From RCIO01 sp964629765 (GTDB taxonomy: Bacteria > Pseudomonadota > Alphaproteobacteria > Rhizobiales > Rhizobiaceae), in assembly GCA_964629765.1 (NCBI GenBank), contig CAZVTK010000143.1, positions 1 to 11,509 on the forward strand: a stretch of DNA of 11,509 nucleotides. Direction: 5' to 3'. The translations under genes and the position numbers were made by a program. A model generated the notes under the pieces. It searched no databases. It saw only the letters and a list, made by a program, of their open reading frames with translations, and had not been told where the DNA came from. Of this stretch, positions 1-7,075 are shown piece by piece; the stretch's first letter is position 1; every line of letters starts with the position of its first letter.

Positions 1-914
1 AAGGTCAGCGTCGCCACCATCGCGTTGGGCAGCAGGTGGCGGAACATGATGGTGCGGTTGGGCACGCCGAGCGCGCGCGCGGCATTGACGTATTCGAAGT
101 TGCGGGCGCGCAGGAACTCGGCCCGCACCACGCCGACGAAGGCCACCCACGAGAACAGCAGCATGATGCCGAGCAGGATGAAGAAGCCCGGCGGCAGCAC
201 GGCGGCGATGATGAGGATGAGGTAGAGCACCGGGATCGACGACCAGATCTCGATCACGCGCTGGAAGATCAGGTCGGTCCAGCCGCCGAAATAGCCCTGC
301 ACGGCCCCGGCCGACACGCCGACGACGGCCGACGCGGCGGTGAGGATCAGCCCGAACAGGACGGAGATGCGAAAGCCGTAGATGATGCGGGCCAGCACGT
401 CGCGCGCCTGGTCGTCGGTGCCGAGCCAGTTCCAGTTGCCCATGGTGCAGTTGGGATCGGAGGCCCCGCCCGGATAGCGGCCGCAGCGCGTTTCGATGTC
501 GTAGAGCCAGGACGGCTTGGCCGGCGCGGCGACGGGGATCTCGTTGTTCACCGTGCGGTAGGAGTAGCGCACCGGCGGCCAGAGCATCCAGCCGTTGGCC
601 TCGATCTCCTCCTGGATGAAGGGGTCGCGATAGTCGGTGACGGCGAGGAAGCCGCCGAACTTCTCCTCCGGGTAGCTCACCACCACCGGGAACAGCAGTT
701 CGCCCTTGTAGGACGCGAGCAGCGGCCGGTCGTTGGCGATGAACTCGGCGCCCAGCGACAGCACGAACAGGACGAGGAAGATCCACAGCGACCAGTAGCC
801 GCGCCGGTTCGCCTTGAAGTTGGCCCAGCGGCGCTGGTTGAGCGGCGACAGCCATGGCCGCGCGGCCCTTGCGCGCACCTTTTCGACCTCGGCTGCCGTC
901 TGGATGTCGTTCAT
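1..914 (-). CDS. yejE: YejE-type peptide ABC transporter permease, partial (C-terminus off window)
   Basis: Second inner-membrane permease of a YejABEF-type (microcin C family) oligopeptide importer. The gene is cut by the left edge: 304 codons are present, and family members are usually about 340-380 residues. One membrane segment lies near residues 40-60. A long periplasmic stretch (about 61-175) follows, which is characteristic of YejE within the binding-protein-dependent permeases, and then a membrane core from about 180. The EAA loop that contacts the ATPase is visible at about 266-302, including EYVNAARALGVPNRTIMFRH. The ATG at 914-912 overlaps the yejB stop as ATGA, which implies translational coupling and supports this start. 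The yejF ATPase gene is expected next, outside the window. Family assignment is firm; the transported peptide cannot be read from sequence. Confidence 0.93.
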   Translation of the reverse strand, partial: MNDIQTAAEVEKVRARAARPWLSPLNQRRWANFKANRRGYWSLWIFLVLFVLSLGAEFIANDRPLLASYKGELLFPVVVSYPEEKFGGFLAVTDYRDPFIQEEIEANGWMLWPPVRYSYRTVNNEIPVAAPAKPSWLYDIETRCGRYPGGASDPNCTMGNWNWLGTDDQARDVLARIIYGFRISVLFGLILTAASAVVGVSAGAVQGYFGGWTDLIFQRVIEIWSSIPVLYLILIIAAVLPPGFFILLGIMLLFSWVAFVGVVRAEFLRARNFEYVNAARALGVPNRTIMFRHLLPNAMVATLT

Positions 915-2008
915 ACATCCCTCCGGTCGAAGTCGATGCGCGGGTCGATCCAGGTGTAGACGAGGTCGGACAGCAGGCCGACGAACAGGCCGATCAGCGA
1001 GAAGATGTAGAGCGTGGCGAAGACCACGGCGTAGTCGCGGTCGAGCACCGAGCGGAAGCCGAGCAGCCCGAGCCCGTCGAGCGAGAAGATCGTCTCGATC
1101 AGCAGCGAGCCGGTGAAGAAGGCCGAGATGAAGGCGCCCGGGAAGCCGGCGATGACGATGAGCATGGCGTTGCGGAAGATGTGGCCGTAGAGCACCTGCC
1201 GCTCAGCGAGCCCCTTGGCGCGCGCGGTGACGACATACTGCTTGCGGATCTCCTCGAGGAAGGAGTTCTTGGTCAGCAGCGTCGTGGTGGCGAAGGCCGA
1301 CAGCACCATGGCCGTCAGCGGCAGGGCGAGGTGCCAGAAATAGTCGGCGATCCGTGCCGGCCAGCTCAGCCGGTCCCAGTTCTCCGAGGTGAGCCCGCGC
1401 AGCGGGAACCAGTCGAAGAACGAGCCGCCTGCGAAGAACACCATCAGCATGATGGCGAAGAGGAAGCTCGGTATGGCGTAGCCGACGATGACGATGCCGC
1501 TGGTCCACACGTCGAAGGCCGAGCCGTCCTTCACCGCCTTGCGGATGCCGAGCGGGATCGAGATCGCATAGGAGATGAGCGTGAGCCACAGCCCCAGCGA
1601 GATCGACACCGGCATCTTCTCGATGATCAGGTCGATGACCGAGATATCGCGAAAATAGCTGTCGCCGAAATCGAAGCGGGCATAGTTCCACAGCATCAGG
1701 AAGAAGCGCTCGACCGGCGGCTTGTCGAAGCCGAACTGCTTTTCGAGCTGGGCGATGAAGGCGGGGTCGAGCCCCTGCGCGCCGCGGTATTGCGAGCCGC
1801 CGCCGCCTTCCTGGAATTCCTGCGCGCCGGCATCGCCGCCGCCGCCCGAGATGCGGTCCGCTGCGCCCCCGGCGTCGCCCGAGAGCCGGGCGATGACCTG
1901 CTCGACCGGTCCGCCGGGCGCGAACTGTATGACGATGAACGACACGGCCATGATCCCGAACAGGGTCGGGATCATCAGCAGCAGGCGGCGCAGTATATAG
2001 GCGGCCAT
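911..2008 (-). CDS. yejB: YejB-type peptide ABC transporter permease
   Basis: First inner-membrane permease of the YejABEF-type peptide importer, 365 residues, close to the family's usual length. The N-terminus (MAAYILRRLLLMIPTLFGIM) is the typical first membrane segment of DppB/OppB-like permeases. A glycine-rich periplasmic insert at about 43-75 precedes the core membrane domain, which starts near residue 133. The EAA loop is at about 252-288 (QYVVTARAKGLAERQ within it), and the protein ends in the family-typical WIDPRIDF at 353-360. It overlaps yejE by four bases (ATGA). Upstream, a 210-bp gap with a palindromic element separates it from the binding-protein genes, so it is probably still in their transcript but not tightly coupled to them. 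No promoter of its own was recognised. Start at ATG 2008 fits the membrane segment. Confidence 0.96.
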   Translation of the reverse strand: MAAYILRRLLLMIPTLFGIMAVSFIVIQFAPGGPVEQVIARLSGDAGGAADRISGGGGDAGAQEFQEGGGGSQYRGAQGLDPAFIAQLEKQFGFDKPPVERFFLMLWNYARFDFGDSYFRDISVIDLIIEKMPVSISLGLWLTLISYAISIPLGIRKAVKDGSAFDVWTSGIVIVGYAIPSFLFAIMLMVFFAGGSFFDWFPLRGLTSENWDRLSWPARIADYFWHLALPLTAMVLSAFATTTLLTKNSFLEEIRKQYVVTARAKGLAERQVLYGHIFRNAMLIVIAGFPGAFISAFFTGSLLIETIFSLDGLGLLGFRSVLDRDYAVVFATLYIFSLIGLFVGLLSDLVYTWIDPRIDFDRRDV

Positions 2009-2050
2009 CAGGGATTGCCCGCTTCGCGGCGAGGCTGGGGCTTCACGTTG

Positions 2051-2174
2051 CCCCCCTCAAGGGGGGAGATCGGCTGTTTCGACGTTTTCGCCGATCTTTG
2101 GCGAATGGCGAAAACGGACATGAAGGCCAATCTCCCCCCTTGAGGGGGAGATGTCCGGCAGGACAGAGGGGGGT
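2051..2174. repeat. Large palindromic intergenic element (RIME-like) inside the yej operon
   Basis: The arms 2052-2073 and 2127-2148 are inverted copies, 22 bp with a single mismatch. Each arm also contains its own C-run/G-run hairpin; the right one is perfect (ATCTCCCCC 2130-2138 with GGGGGAGAT 2144-2152). Between the arms, GTTTTCGCC (2084-2092) pairs with GGCGAAAAC (2107-2115), almost on the same axis. A small GTCC/GGAC hairpin follows at 2153-2164. Together these form one long stem-loop with side hairpins. The pattern, with CTTGAGGGGGAGATGTCC on its right side, resembles from memory the Rhizobium-specific intergenic mosaic elements (RIME). There is no T-run after it, so it does not look like a standard terminator. 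It lies between the binding-protein and permease genes, where it could shape mRNA processing. Its right boundary is approximate. Confidence 0.75.
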
Positions 2175-2218
2175 GCGAAGGAGCGCCGACCGGCGCTGCT
2201 AGCATCTGCACAGGCGCA

Positions 2219-4099
2219 TCAACCCTTCCCAATCGCCTTCGCCTTCTCTTCGTCGCGCCACCACAGCGCCTCGACAGGGAAGCCGTAGTCGGGCTTCGGC
2301 TCCCTGAAGCCGAACATGTCCCAGTAGGCGGCCTTGTGAGTCGCCGCATACCAGTTTGGAATCCAGTCGAGGCGCGCGCGCAAGACGCGATCGAGCGCGC
2401 GGATCGCCGTCACAAGCTCCGCGCGAGTTTCGGCCTTGGCGGCGGTCTCGATCAGCGCGTCGACCGCCGGGCTTTTCGTGCCCGGATAGTTGCGCGAGGA
2501 GCCGACGTCGGCGGCGTCGGAGCCGAAACTGTTGTTGAGCTGCGAGCGCGTCGGCGTGCCGGTGAAGGATTGCGCCATGCCGACCACGTCGTAGTCGAAA
2601 TCGACCTGCCGGGCCTGGTATTGCGCCGGGTCGACCAGCCGGATGGAGGCGTCGAAGCCGACATTGCGCAGATTCTCCACGAAGGGCGAGTAGACGCGCA
2701 CGAACACCTCGTCCTGCACGAGCAGCTCGATGCGGAACGGCTCGCCTCTGTCGTTGCGGAACTGGCCGCCCTGCGGCTTCCAGCCGGCCTCGGCCATCAG
2801 CTCGCGGGCGCGCAGGAACAGTTTTCGGTCGCGGCCGGACCCGTCGGAGACCGGCATCCTCACCGCCTCGCCGAACGCGGCCTCGGGAATGTCGGCGCGC
2901 AGCGGCTCCAGGAGCGCCAGTTCCTCGGACGAGGGCAGCCCCTCAGCCTTGAACTCGGATTTCTCGAAGCAGGATTCCGCCCGGGCGTAGGCGTCGTAGA
3001 AGAGGTTACGATTGGTCCACTCGAAGTCGAAGCACAGGTTGATCGCCTCGCGCACGCGCGGGTCGCGGAACCGTTCGCGCCGCTGGTTGGCTGCCCACGC
3101 CTGCATGGAGGGGCGCAGATCGCCGGGGAACTCGCGCTTCACGACCTTTCCCTCGCGCGTCGCCGGGAAGTCGTATTCGGTCGCCCAGGTGCGTGCGGTG
3201 AACTCCTGCCGGAACAGGATGTCGCCCTTCTTGAAGGCTTCGAAGCCGGCCTGCCGCTCGCGGTAGAACTCGACGCGAATGGTCTGGAAATGGTTGAGCC
3301 CGCGATTGACCGCCAGATCCTTGCCCCAATAGTCGGCCACCTTCTCGTATTCGATGAAATTGCCGGCCGAGAAGCGCCCGACCCTGTACTGGCCGTTGCC
3401 CAGCGGCGCGTTGAGCTGCGAGCCGTCGAACGGGTTGGCCTGAAACCACGCCTTCGACAGGACCGGATAGCCGGCGACGGTGAACACCGTCGTCGCCGAC
3501 TGCTTGCCGGAGAAGGTCACGCGCAGGTCGGGCCCGTCGGCGACCGCCTCGACCATCTCCGCCAGCGGGAGCTGGAGCTGCGGATGGCCCTTCTCCTTCA
3601 GGATGGCGAAGGTGAAGGCAGCGTCCTCGGCGGTAACCGGCGTGCCGTCGTGGAAGCGCGCCTCGGGACGGATGCGGAAGGTGAAGCTGTTGCGGTCCTC
3701 AGAGATGGCGATGCTCTCGGCGAGCAGGCCGTAGAGCGAGTCGGGCTCGTCGAGGGAGCCGGTCATCAGCGTGTCGTGGCAAAGCTCCATGCGCGGCGGC
3801 GCGTCGCCGCGCGGCACCCATGTGTTGAGCGTGTTGAAGGACAGCGGCGACTGGTTGAACAGCCAGTTCGGCACCGAAAAGGTGAACGTGCCGCCCTGCG
3901 GCGCGTCGGGCGAGGCATAGTCGAAATGCGTGAAGTCCGGCCCGTATTTCAGCTCGCCGAAGGTGGAGATGCCGTGAAGCGGCCTGCCCGTCTCCGGCGC
4001 GGCGAAGGCGCGGCCGGCGGGCAGCATCGCCAGCGCGCCGGCCCCCACTCCGGCTCCGACGAGGAAATGCCGGCGCGTGAAATGGGCGCGGATGGTCAC
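2219..4099 (-). CDS. yejA: YejA-like peptide-binding protein with twin-arginine signal (second of tandem pair)
   Basis: Periplasmic extracytoplasmic solute-binding protein family 5 (SBP_bac_5), 626 residues, which captures peptides for the YejBEF importer. The N-terminus carries a twin-arginine signal: TRRHFLVGAG at residues 8-17, a hydrophobic run to about 27, and a likely cleavage after AFA (31-33). The family signature appears at about 149-164 (FHDGTPVTAEDAAFTF), with a later conserved FDFEWTNRNLFYDAY block and a C-terminal AAYWDMFGF. I chose the GTG at 4099 because it overlaps the upstream gene's stop as GTGA, follows a strong ribosome site (GGGAGGG) and places the signal at the N-terminus. 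The open frame runs further upstream without a signal. It is paralogous to the gene before it but clearly diverged. Its separate ligand range, if any, is unknown. Confidence 0.92.
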   Translation of the reverse strand: MTIRAHFTRRHFLVGAGVGAGALAMLPAGRAFAAPETGRPLHGISTFGELKYGPDFTHFDYASPDAPQGGTFTFSVPNWLFNQSPLSFNTLNTWVPRGDAPPRMELCHDTLMTGSLDEPDSLYGLLAESIAISEDRNSFTFRIRPEARFHDGTPVTAEDAAFTFAILKEKGHPQLQLPLAEMVEAVADGPDLRVTFSGKQSATTVFTVAGYPVLSKAWFQANPFDGSQLNAPLGNGQYRVGRFSAGNFIEYEKVADYWGKDLAVNRGLNHFQTIRVEFYRERQAGFEAFKKGDILFRQEFTARTWATEYDFPATREGKVVKREFPGDLRPSMQAWAANQRRERFRDPRVREAINLCFDFEWTNRNLFYDAYARAESCFEKSEFKAEGLPSSEELALLEPLRADIPEAAFGEAVRMPVSDGSGRDRKLFLRARELMAEAGWKPQGGQFRNDRGEPFRIELLVQDEVFVRVYSPFVENLRNVGFDASIRLVDPAQYQARQVDFDYDVVGMAQSFTGTPTRSQLNNSFGSDAADVGSSRNYPGTKSPAVDALIETAAKAETRAELVTAIRALDRVLRARLDWIPNWYAATHKAAYWDMFGFREPKPDYGFPVEALWWRDEEKAKAIGKG

Positions 4100-5988
4100 C
4101 TCGCCCTCCCATATTTGCGGTTCAGCGCCGCTTCCTTGTCGACGTCGATCCACCAGGAATCGATGTCGACGCCGATATAGCTCGGCTGCTCGGGCGGGAT
4201 GCCGAACTTGTCCCAGTAGGCGAGGCGCAGGGTCGGCGCGTGCCAGTGCGGCACGATGTAGTAGCCCCACATCAGCACCCGGTCGAGCGCATGCGTGGCG
4301 GCGACGAGATCCTCGCGGTCGGTGGCGAAGATCACGCGCTCCACCAGCTTGTCGACCACGGGATCCTTGATGCCGGAATAATTGCGCGAATCCGGCTGGT
4401 CTGCGGCGGCGGACGAGAAGAAGTCGCGCTGCTCGTTGCCCGGCGACAGCGACTGCATCGTCAGTCCGACGATCACGTCGTAGTCGAAGGCGCGCACGCG
4501 GTTGACGTATTGCGAGGCGTCGACGATGCGGATGGAGGTGGCGATGCCGAGGCGCTGGAGATTGTCGATGAACGGCTTCATGATCCGCTCGTCGGTGGGG
4601 TCGTCGCCGAGGAACTCGATCGAGAACTGCCGGCCGGTGTCGTTGTTGACGAGCTTGCCGCCGCGGCTCTGCCAGCCGGCGGCGGCGAAGAGCTGCACGG
4701 CCTTGCGCAGGTGGTCGCGTGTCGCCGCCGGGCTGTCGTAGACCGGCAGCGTGAACTCGCGCGTGAACACCTCCTCGGGAAGCTGCGAGCGGAATTCCTC
4801 CAGGATCGCAAGCTCCTTACCCTGCGGCAGGCCGGAATGGGCGAGCTCGCCGCCCTCGAAATAGGAATCCGTGCGCCGGTAGGCGTCGTAGAACAGCGTG
4901 CGGTTCATCGTCTCGAAGTCGAAGGCCCACGTCAGCGCCTCGCGCACCCGCCGGTCCTGGAACTGCGGCCGGCGCAGATTGAGCACGAAGCCCTGCATCG
5001 GCGCGCCGGAGCTGCGCTCGAACTCCGCCTTCTTCACGTCGCCGGCGGTGAAGGCGGGGAAATTGTATTCGGTGGCCCAGCGCGCCGCGCGGTTCTCGCT
5101 GCGGTAGTCTTGGAAGCCGCCCTTGGTGAACGCCTGCCAGGCGGCGTTGTCGTCCTGGAAATAGGTGAAGCGGCGGCGGTCGAAATTGTTGCGCCCGACA
5201 TTGACCGGCAGGTCGGCGCCCCAATAGTCCTTGACGCGTTCCCACACGATCTCGGCGCCGGGCCTGAAGCTGGCGATCTTCCACGCGCTGGAGCCGAGCG
5301 GCGGCTCCAGCGTCGGCGCGCTGATGTCGCGCTTGTTGCCGCGCGCGTCGGTGCCCTCCCACCAGTGCTTCGGCAGCACGGCGAGGTCGCCCATGATGTG
5401 CGGCAGCTCGCGGTTGCCGGTCTGGTCGAAGCGGAACTCGACCTCGCGCTCGCCGAGCGCCACCGCCTCGGTGACGTTGGCGTAGTAGCGGTTGTACATC
5501 TGGCTGAGCTCCTTGAGCTTCTGGAACGACCAGATGACGTCGTCGGCGGTGATCGGCGTGCCGTCCTGGAAGCGCGCCTTGGGGTTCAGCCGGAAGGTGA
5601 CCGAGGAGAAGTCGTCGGGATATTTCATCGCCTCGGCGACCAGCATGTGGCTGGTCGACGGCTCGGCGATCGATTGCTCCATCAGCGTGTCGTAGAGCAG
5701 GCCGCCGGTGAAGGTGCCCATGCCGGCCGCGGGGGTGCCGCGCACGATGAACGGGTTGAAGCTGTCGAAGGTGCCGGTGGCGATCAGGTCGACCGTGCCG
5801 CCCTTGGGCGCGTCCGGATTGACGTGGGCGTAGCGCTCGAAGGCCGGCCGCTCGGCGTCGGTGTCGATGAGGGAGTGGACGGTGCGCCATTCGTCGGCCA
5901 GCGCCAGGGCCGGAAGGGCGAGCAGCGCCACCGCGCCCGCGAGCAGCGTGCCGGCAAGCAGCGAGGACGTGAACGGCCGTTCGGACAT
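4096..5988 (-). CDS. yejA: YejA-like peptide-binding protein with Sec signal (first gene of operon)
   Basis: Periplasmic binding protein of the SBP_bac_5 family, 630 residues, probable first gene of the yej-type operon. A classical Sec signal peptide is visible: hydrophobic residues about 9-30 and cleavage after ALALA at residue 31, leaving DEW as the mature start. Family motifs include PDAPKGG (58-64), DTLMEQSIAEP (100-110) and FQDGTPITADDVIWSF (140-155). A conserved FDFETMNRTLFYDAY block and the C-terminal LAYWDKFGI follow. ATG 5988 is preceded by AGAGAGG on the minus strand, a fair ribosome site. Its TGA overlaps the GTG of the next binding-protein gene, indicating coupled translation. In enterobacteria YejA delivers microcin C-type peptides; in rhizobia Yej systems are linked to uptake of antimicrobial and host peptides. 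The role here is inferred from family. Confidence 0.94.
   Translation of the reverse strand: MSERPFTSSLLAGTLLAGAVALLALPALALADEWRTVHSLIDTDAERPAFERYAHVNPDAPKGGTVDLIATGTFDSFNPFIVRGTPAAGMGTFTGGLLYDTLMEQSIAEPSTSHMLVAEAMKYPDDFSSVTFRLNPKARFQDGTPITADDVIWSFQKLKELSQMYNRYYANVTEAVALGEREVEFRFDQTGNRELPHIMGDLAVLPKHWWEGTDARGNKRDISAPTLEPPLGSSAWKIASFRPGAEIVWERVKDYWGADLPVNVGRNNFDRRRFTYFQDDNAAWQAFTKGGFQDYRSENRAARWATEYNFPAFTAGDVKKAEFERSSGAPMQGFVLNLRRPQFQDRRVREALTWAFDFETMNRTLFYDAYRRTDSYFEGGELAHSGLPQGKELAILEEFRSQLPEEVFTREFTLPVYDSPAATRDHLRKAVQLFAAAGWQSRGGKLVNNDTGRQFSIEFLGDDPTDERIMKPFIDNLQRLGIATSIRIVDASQYVNRVRAFDYDVIVGLTMQSLSPGNEQRDFFSSAAADQPDSRNYSGIKDPVVDKLVERVIFATDREDLVAATHALDRVLMWGYYIVPHWHAPTLRLAYWDKFGIPPEQPSYIGVDIDSWWIDVDKEAALNRKYGRAR
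4104..4110 (-). promoter_or_regulatory. Ribosome binding site deciding the GTG start of the second yejA
   Basis: On the minus strand GGGAGGG is followed by CGAG and then GTG. The site lies inside the 3' end of the upstream binding-protein gene. With the GTGA overlap it supports a GTG start at 4099 over longer in-frame starts, which would put about 57 extra, non-signal-like residues before the twin-arginine motif. Confidence 0.7.
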
Positions 5989-6094
5989 GGTGGACCTCTC
6001 TGGACTATCGCGCGCAGCGTCAAGTTAGACCAGCGTCGGGCGATTGAAAGCCGGCTGCGGGGAAAATCTCGCGCTCACGCGTCGTCGGTCAAAG

Positions 6095-6122
6095 AAAAAG
6101 CCGGGCGGAACCCGGCTTTTTT
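6095..6122 (-). terminator. Intrinsic terminator after the cytochrome c gene
   Basis: A perfect 11-bp stem, AAAAAGCCGGG (6095-6105) and CCCGGCTTTTT (6111-6121), encloses a five-base loop. Read on the minus strand it ends in a T-run (TTTTTCTTT), 33 bp after the cytochrome stop codon, so it should end that transcript before the yej operon. It also has T-richness on the plus strand, but no plus-strand gene ends there. Confidence 0.88.
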
Positions 6123-6154
6123 CAAGATGCTGCGATGACGATCGCGTTATCGGC

Positions 6155-6757
6155 TCAGGGCTGCGCCGGCTGGGCCGCCCCGTCGGCGGGGGCTTCGGCC
6201 GCCGTGGCCGGCGCCTCGGGCAGCGGGGCCGGGCTGTCGGCCTGCTGGCGCAGGTAGGCGATAAGATTGGCCTCTTCCTTGCGGTTCTTGATGCCGCCGA
6301 AGGCCATCGCCGTGCCCTGCACATAGGAGCGCGGGGCGACCAGGAAGCCGGAAATGTGCTCGTAGTCCCACACCTTGCCGCCCTCGGCGAAGGCGCGCAT
6401 GCCGGCCGAATAGGAGAAGCCTTCATGGCTGGCGACGGGCCGGTTGATGACGCCGTAGAGGTTCGGGCCGACCTTGTTGGCGCCGCCCTTGTCGATCGTG
6501 TGGCAGGCGGTGCACTTGCGGAAGACGGTCTCGCCGGCGGCCGCGTCGGCGGTGGCGAGCAGCGCCGTGATGGGCTCCTCGACCTCGGCCGGGCCGGACG
6601 CGCCGCCCTCGGGGGCCTCGGCGGCGACGATGGCATAGCCGGGCTTTTCCGGCGCATGGGCGGCGAACAGGCTGTCGGCGACGATGGTGACCGAGAACAT
6701 CACGAAGACCGTCGCGAGGAGGCCGCCGATGATCTTGTTGATTTCAAACGAATCCAT
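6155..6757 (-). CDS. cycM: Membrane-anchored monohaem cytochrome c (CycM-like, c552 family)
   Basis: A 200-residue class I cytochrome c held to the periplasmic face of the inner membrane by an uncleaved N-terminal helix (about 9-31). The haem-binding motif is CTACH at 82-86, and the probable distal methionine ligand is M151 in GTAMAFGG. The region between shows the usual mitochondrial-like pattern (GPNLYGV at 97-103). The C-terminus is an alanine/proline-rich tail (about 174-200), likely disordered. In rhizobia CycM-type proteins carry electrons from the bc1 complex to aa3-type cytochrome oxidase; that role is inferred here. The gene is monocistronic as far as visible: divergent from pheA and followed by a strong intrinsic terminator. 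The name cycM rests on architecture and the pheA neighbourhood, so a related membrane c552 remains possible. Confidence 0.88.
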   Translation of the reverse strand: MDSFEINKIIGGLLATVFVMFSVTIVADSLFAAHAPEKPGYAIVAAEAPEGGASGPAEVEEPITALLATADAAAGETVFRKCTACHTIDKGGANKVGPNLYGVINRPVASHEGFSYSAGMRAFAEGGKVWDYEHISGFLVAPRSYVQGTAMAFGGIKNRKEEANLIAYLRQQADSPAPLPEAPATAAEAPADGAAQPAQP

Positions 6758-6852
6758 GTCCCCGACGATCCCTGGCTTTGCCTCCGCGGCGTGCCGCGGC
6801 AGTGGCTGGAGCGCGGGGCCGCGCCCTTCCGCAGCCCCTCAAAATCGCGCGG

Positions 6853-6881
6853 AAACTAGGTCTTTTGCTTTGTCCTTGCAA
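6853..6881 (-). promoter_or_regulatory. Weak candidate promoter for the cytochrome c gene
   Basis: On the minus strand TTGCAA (6881-6876) and TAGTTT (6858-6853) are separated by 17 bp, about 95 bp before the cytochrome ATG. They match the sigma-70 consensus at 4 of 6 and 3 of 6 positions. They lie in the only AT-rich part of the intergenic region, but the match could be chance. Confidence 0.3.
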
Positions 6882-6948
6882 CACATATAAGGGCTGCGCC
6901 GAGTGAGACGTTTTGCCACCCGGCAGGGGCTTTCGGGAGGATTTGCCG

Positions 6949-7005
6949 GTGTCGGCGAAGGGGCTTCAGCGCGAACTGTTTAGACCGGCCGCCGGAGCCG
7001 CCTGA
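6949..7005 (+). other. Possible 18-codon upstream ORF in the pheA leader
   Basis: A GTG at 6949 follows a strong ribosome-site match, GGGAGG (6935-6940), at 8-nt spacing, and opens a frame ending in TGA at 7003-7005. The peptide would be VSAKGLQRELFRPAAGAA. The stop codon sits in the loop of the following GC hairpin. It has only one phenylalanine codon, so it is not a classical pheA attenuator peptide. It may be chance in GC-rich DNA. Confidence 0.2.
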
Positions 7006-7023
7006 CGGGCGGCCGCGGCGGCC
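6987..7023 (+). repeat. Nested GC-rich hairpin in the pheA leader
   Basis: The outer arms are GGCCGCCG (6987-6994) and CGGCGGCC (7016-7023). The inner arms are GCCGCC (6997-7002) and GGCGGC (7008-7013), around the loop TGACG. No T-run follows, so it is not an intrinsic terminator by itself. It ends 52 bp before the pheA start and could affect leader structure. Confidence 0.45.
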
Positions 7024-7075
7024 TGCGCGCTTGCGCCGATCGACCCTTCCTCCAACTCTGAAGCCAGAAATTGCC

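Larger units (their letters stand above)
6758..7075. other. Divergent intergenic region between cytochrome c and pheA
   Basis: A 318-bp stretch without a recognised gene. It should hold promoters for both flanking genes. Visible items are a short CCGCGGC/GCCGCGG inverted repeat (6784-6799), an AT-richer block at about 6841-6890 including TATAAG (6886-6891) on the plus strand, a weak minus-strand promoter match, a tiny possible ORF at 6949-7005, and a nested GC hairpin at 6987-7023. No remnant of another gene was recognised. Confidence 0.6.

Noticed and set aside
854..2143. Plus-strand open frame (429 codons) opposite yejB
   Set aside because: Shadow of yejB: a low-complexity acidic/basic product that crosses the palindromic element.
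2336..4180. Long plus-strand open frame (614 codons) opposite the second yejA
   Set aside because: Antisense shadow of a GC-rich coding gene: its product is rich in Arg, Ala, Gly, Glu, Val and His with no recognisable domain, while the minus-strand frame is a clear SBP_bac_5 protein.
5989..6094. Promoter for the yej operon, for example TTGACG at about 6019-6024 on the minus strand
   Set aside because: A -35-like word is present but no acceptable -10 at 16-18 bp; the promoter must be near here but cannot be placed.
4240..6138. Long plus-strand open frame (632 codons) opposite the first yejA
   Set aside because: Same shadow effect; it runs through the real gene's start and into the terminator hairpin at 6095-6122.
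6886..6891. TATAAG as a pheA -10 box
   Set aside because: Good -10-like word but the only -35 at 17-bp spacing (TTTTGC) is poor, so it was not listed as a promoter.
6903..6983. A second short leader frame (GTG 6903 to TAG 6981-6983) before pheA, considered as an attenuator peptide
   Set aside because: Only two scattered phenylalanine codons in 26 and no clear terminator/antiterminator pair; the 6949 frame has the better ribosome site.
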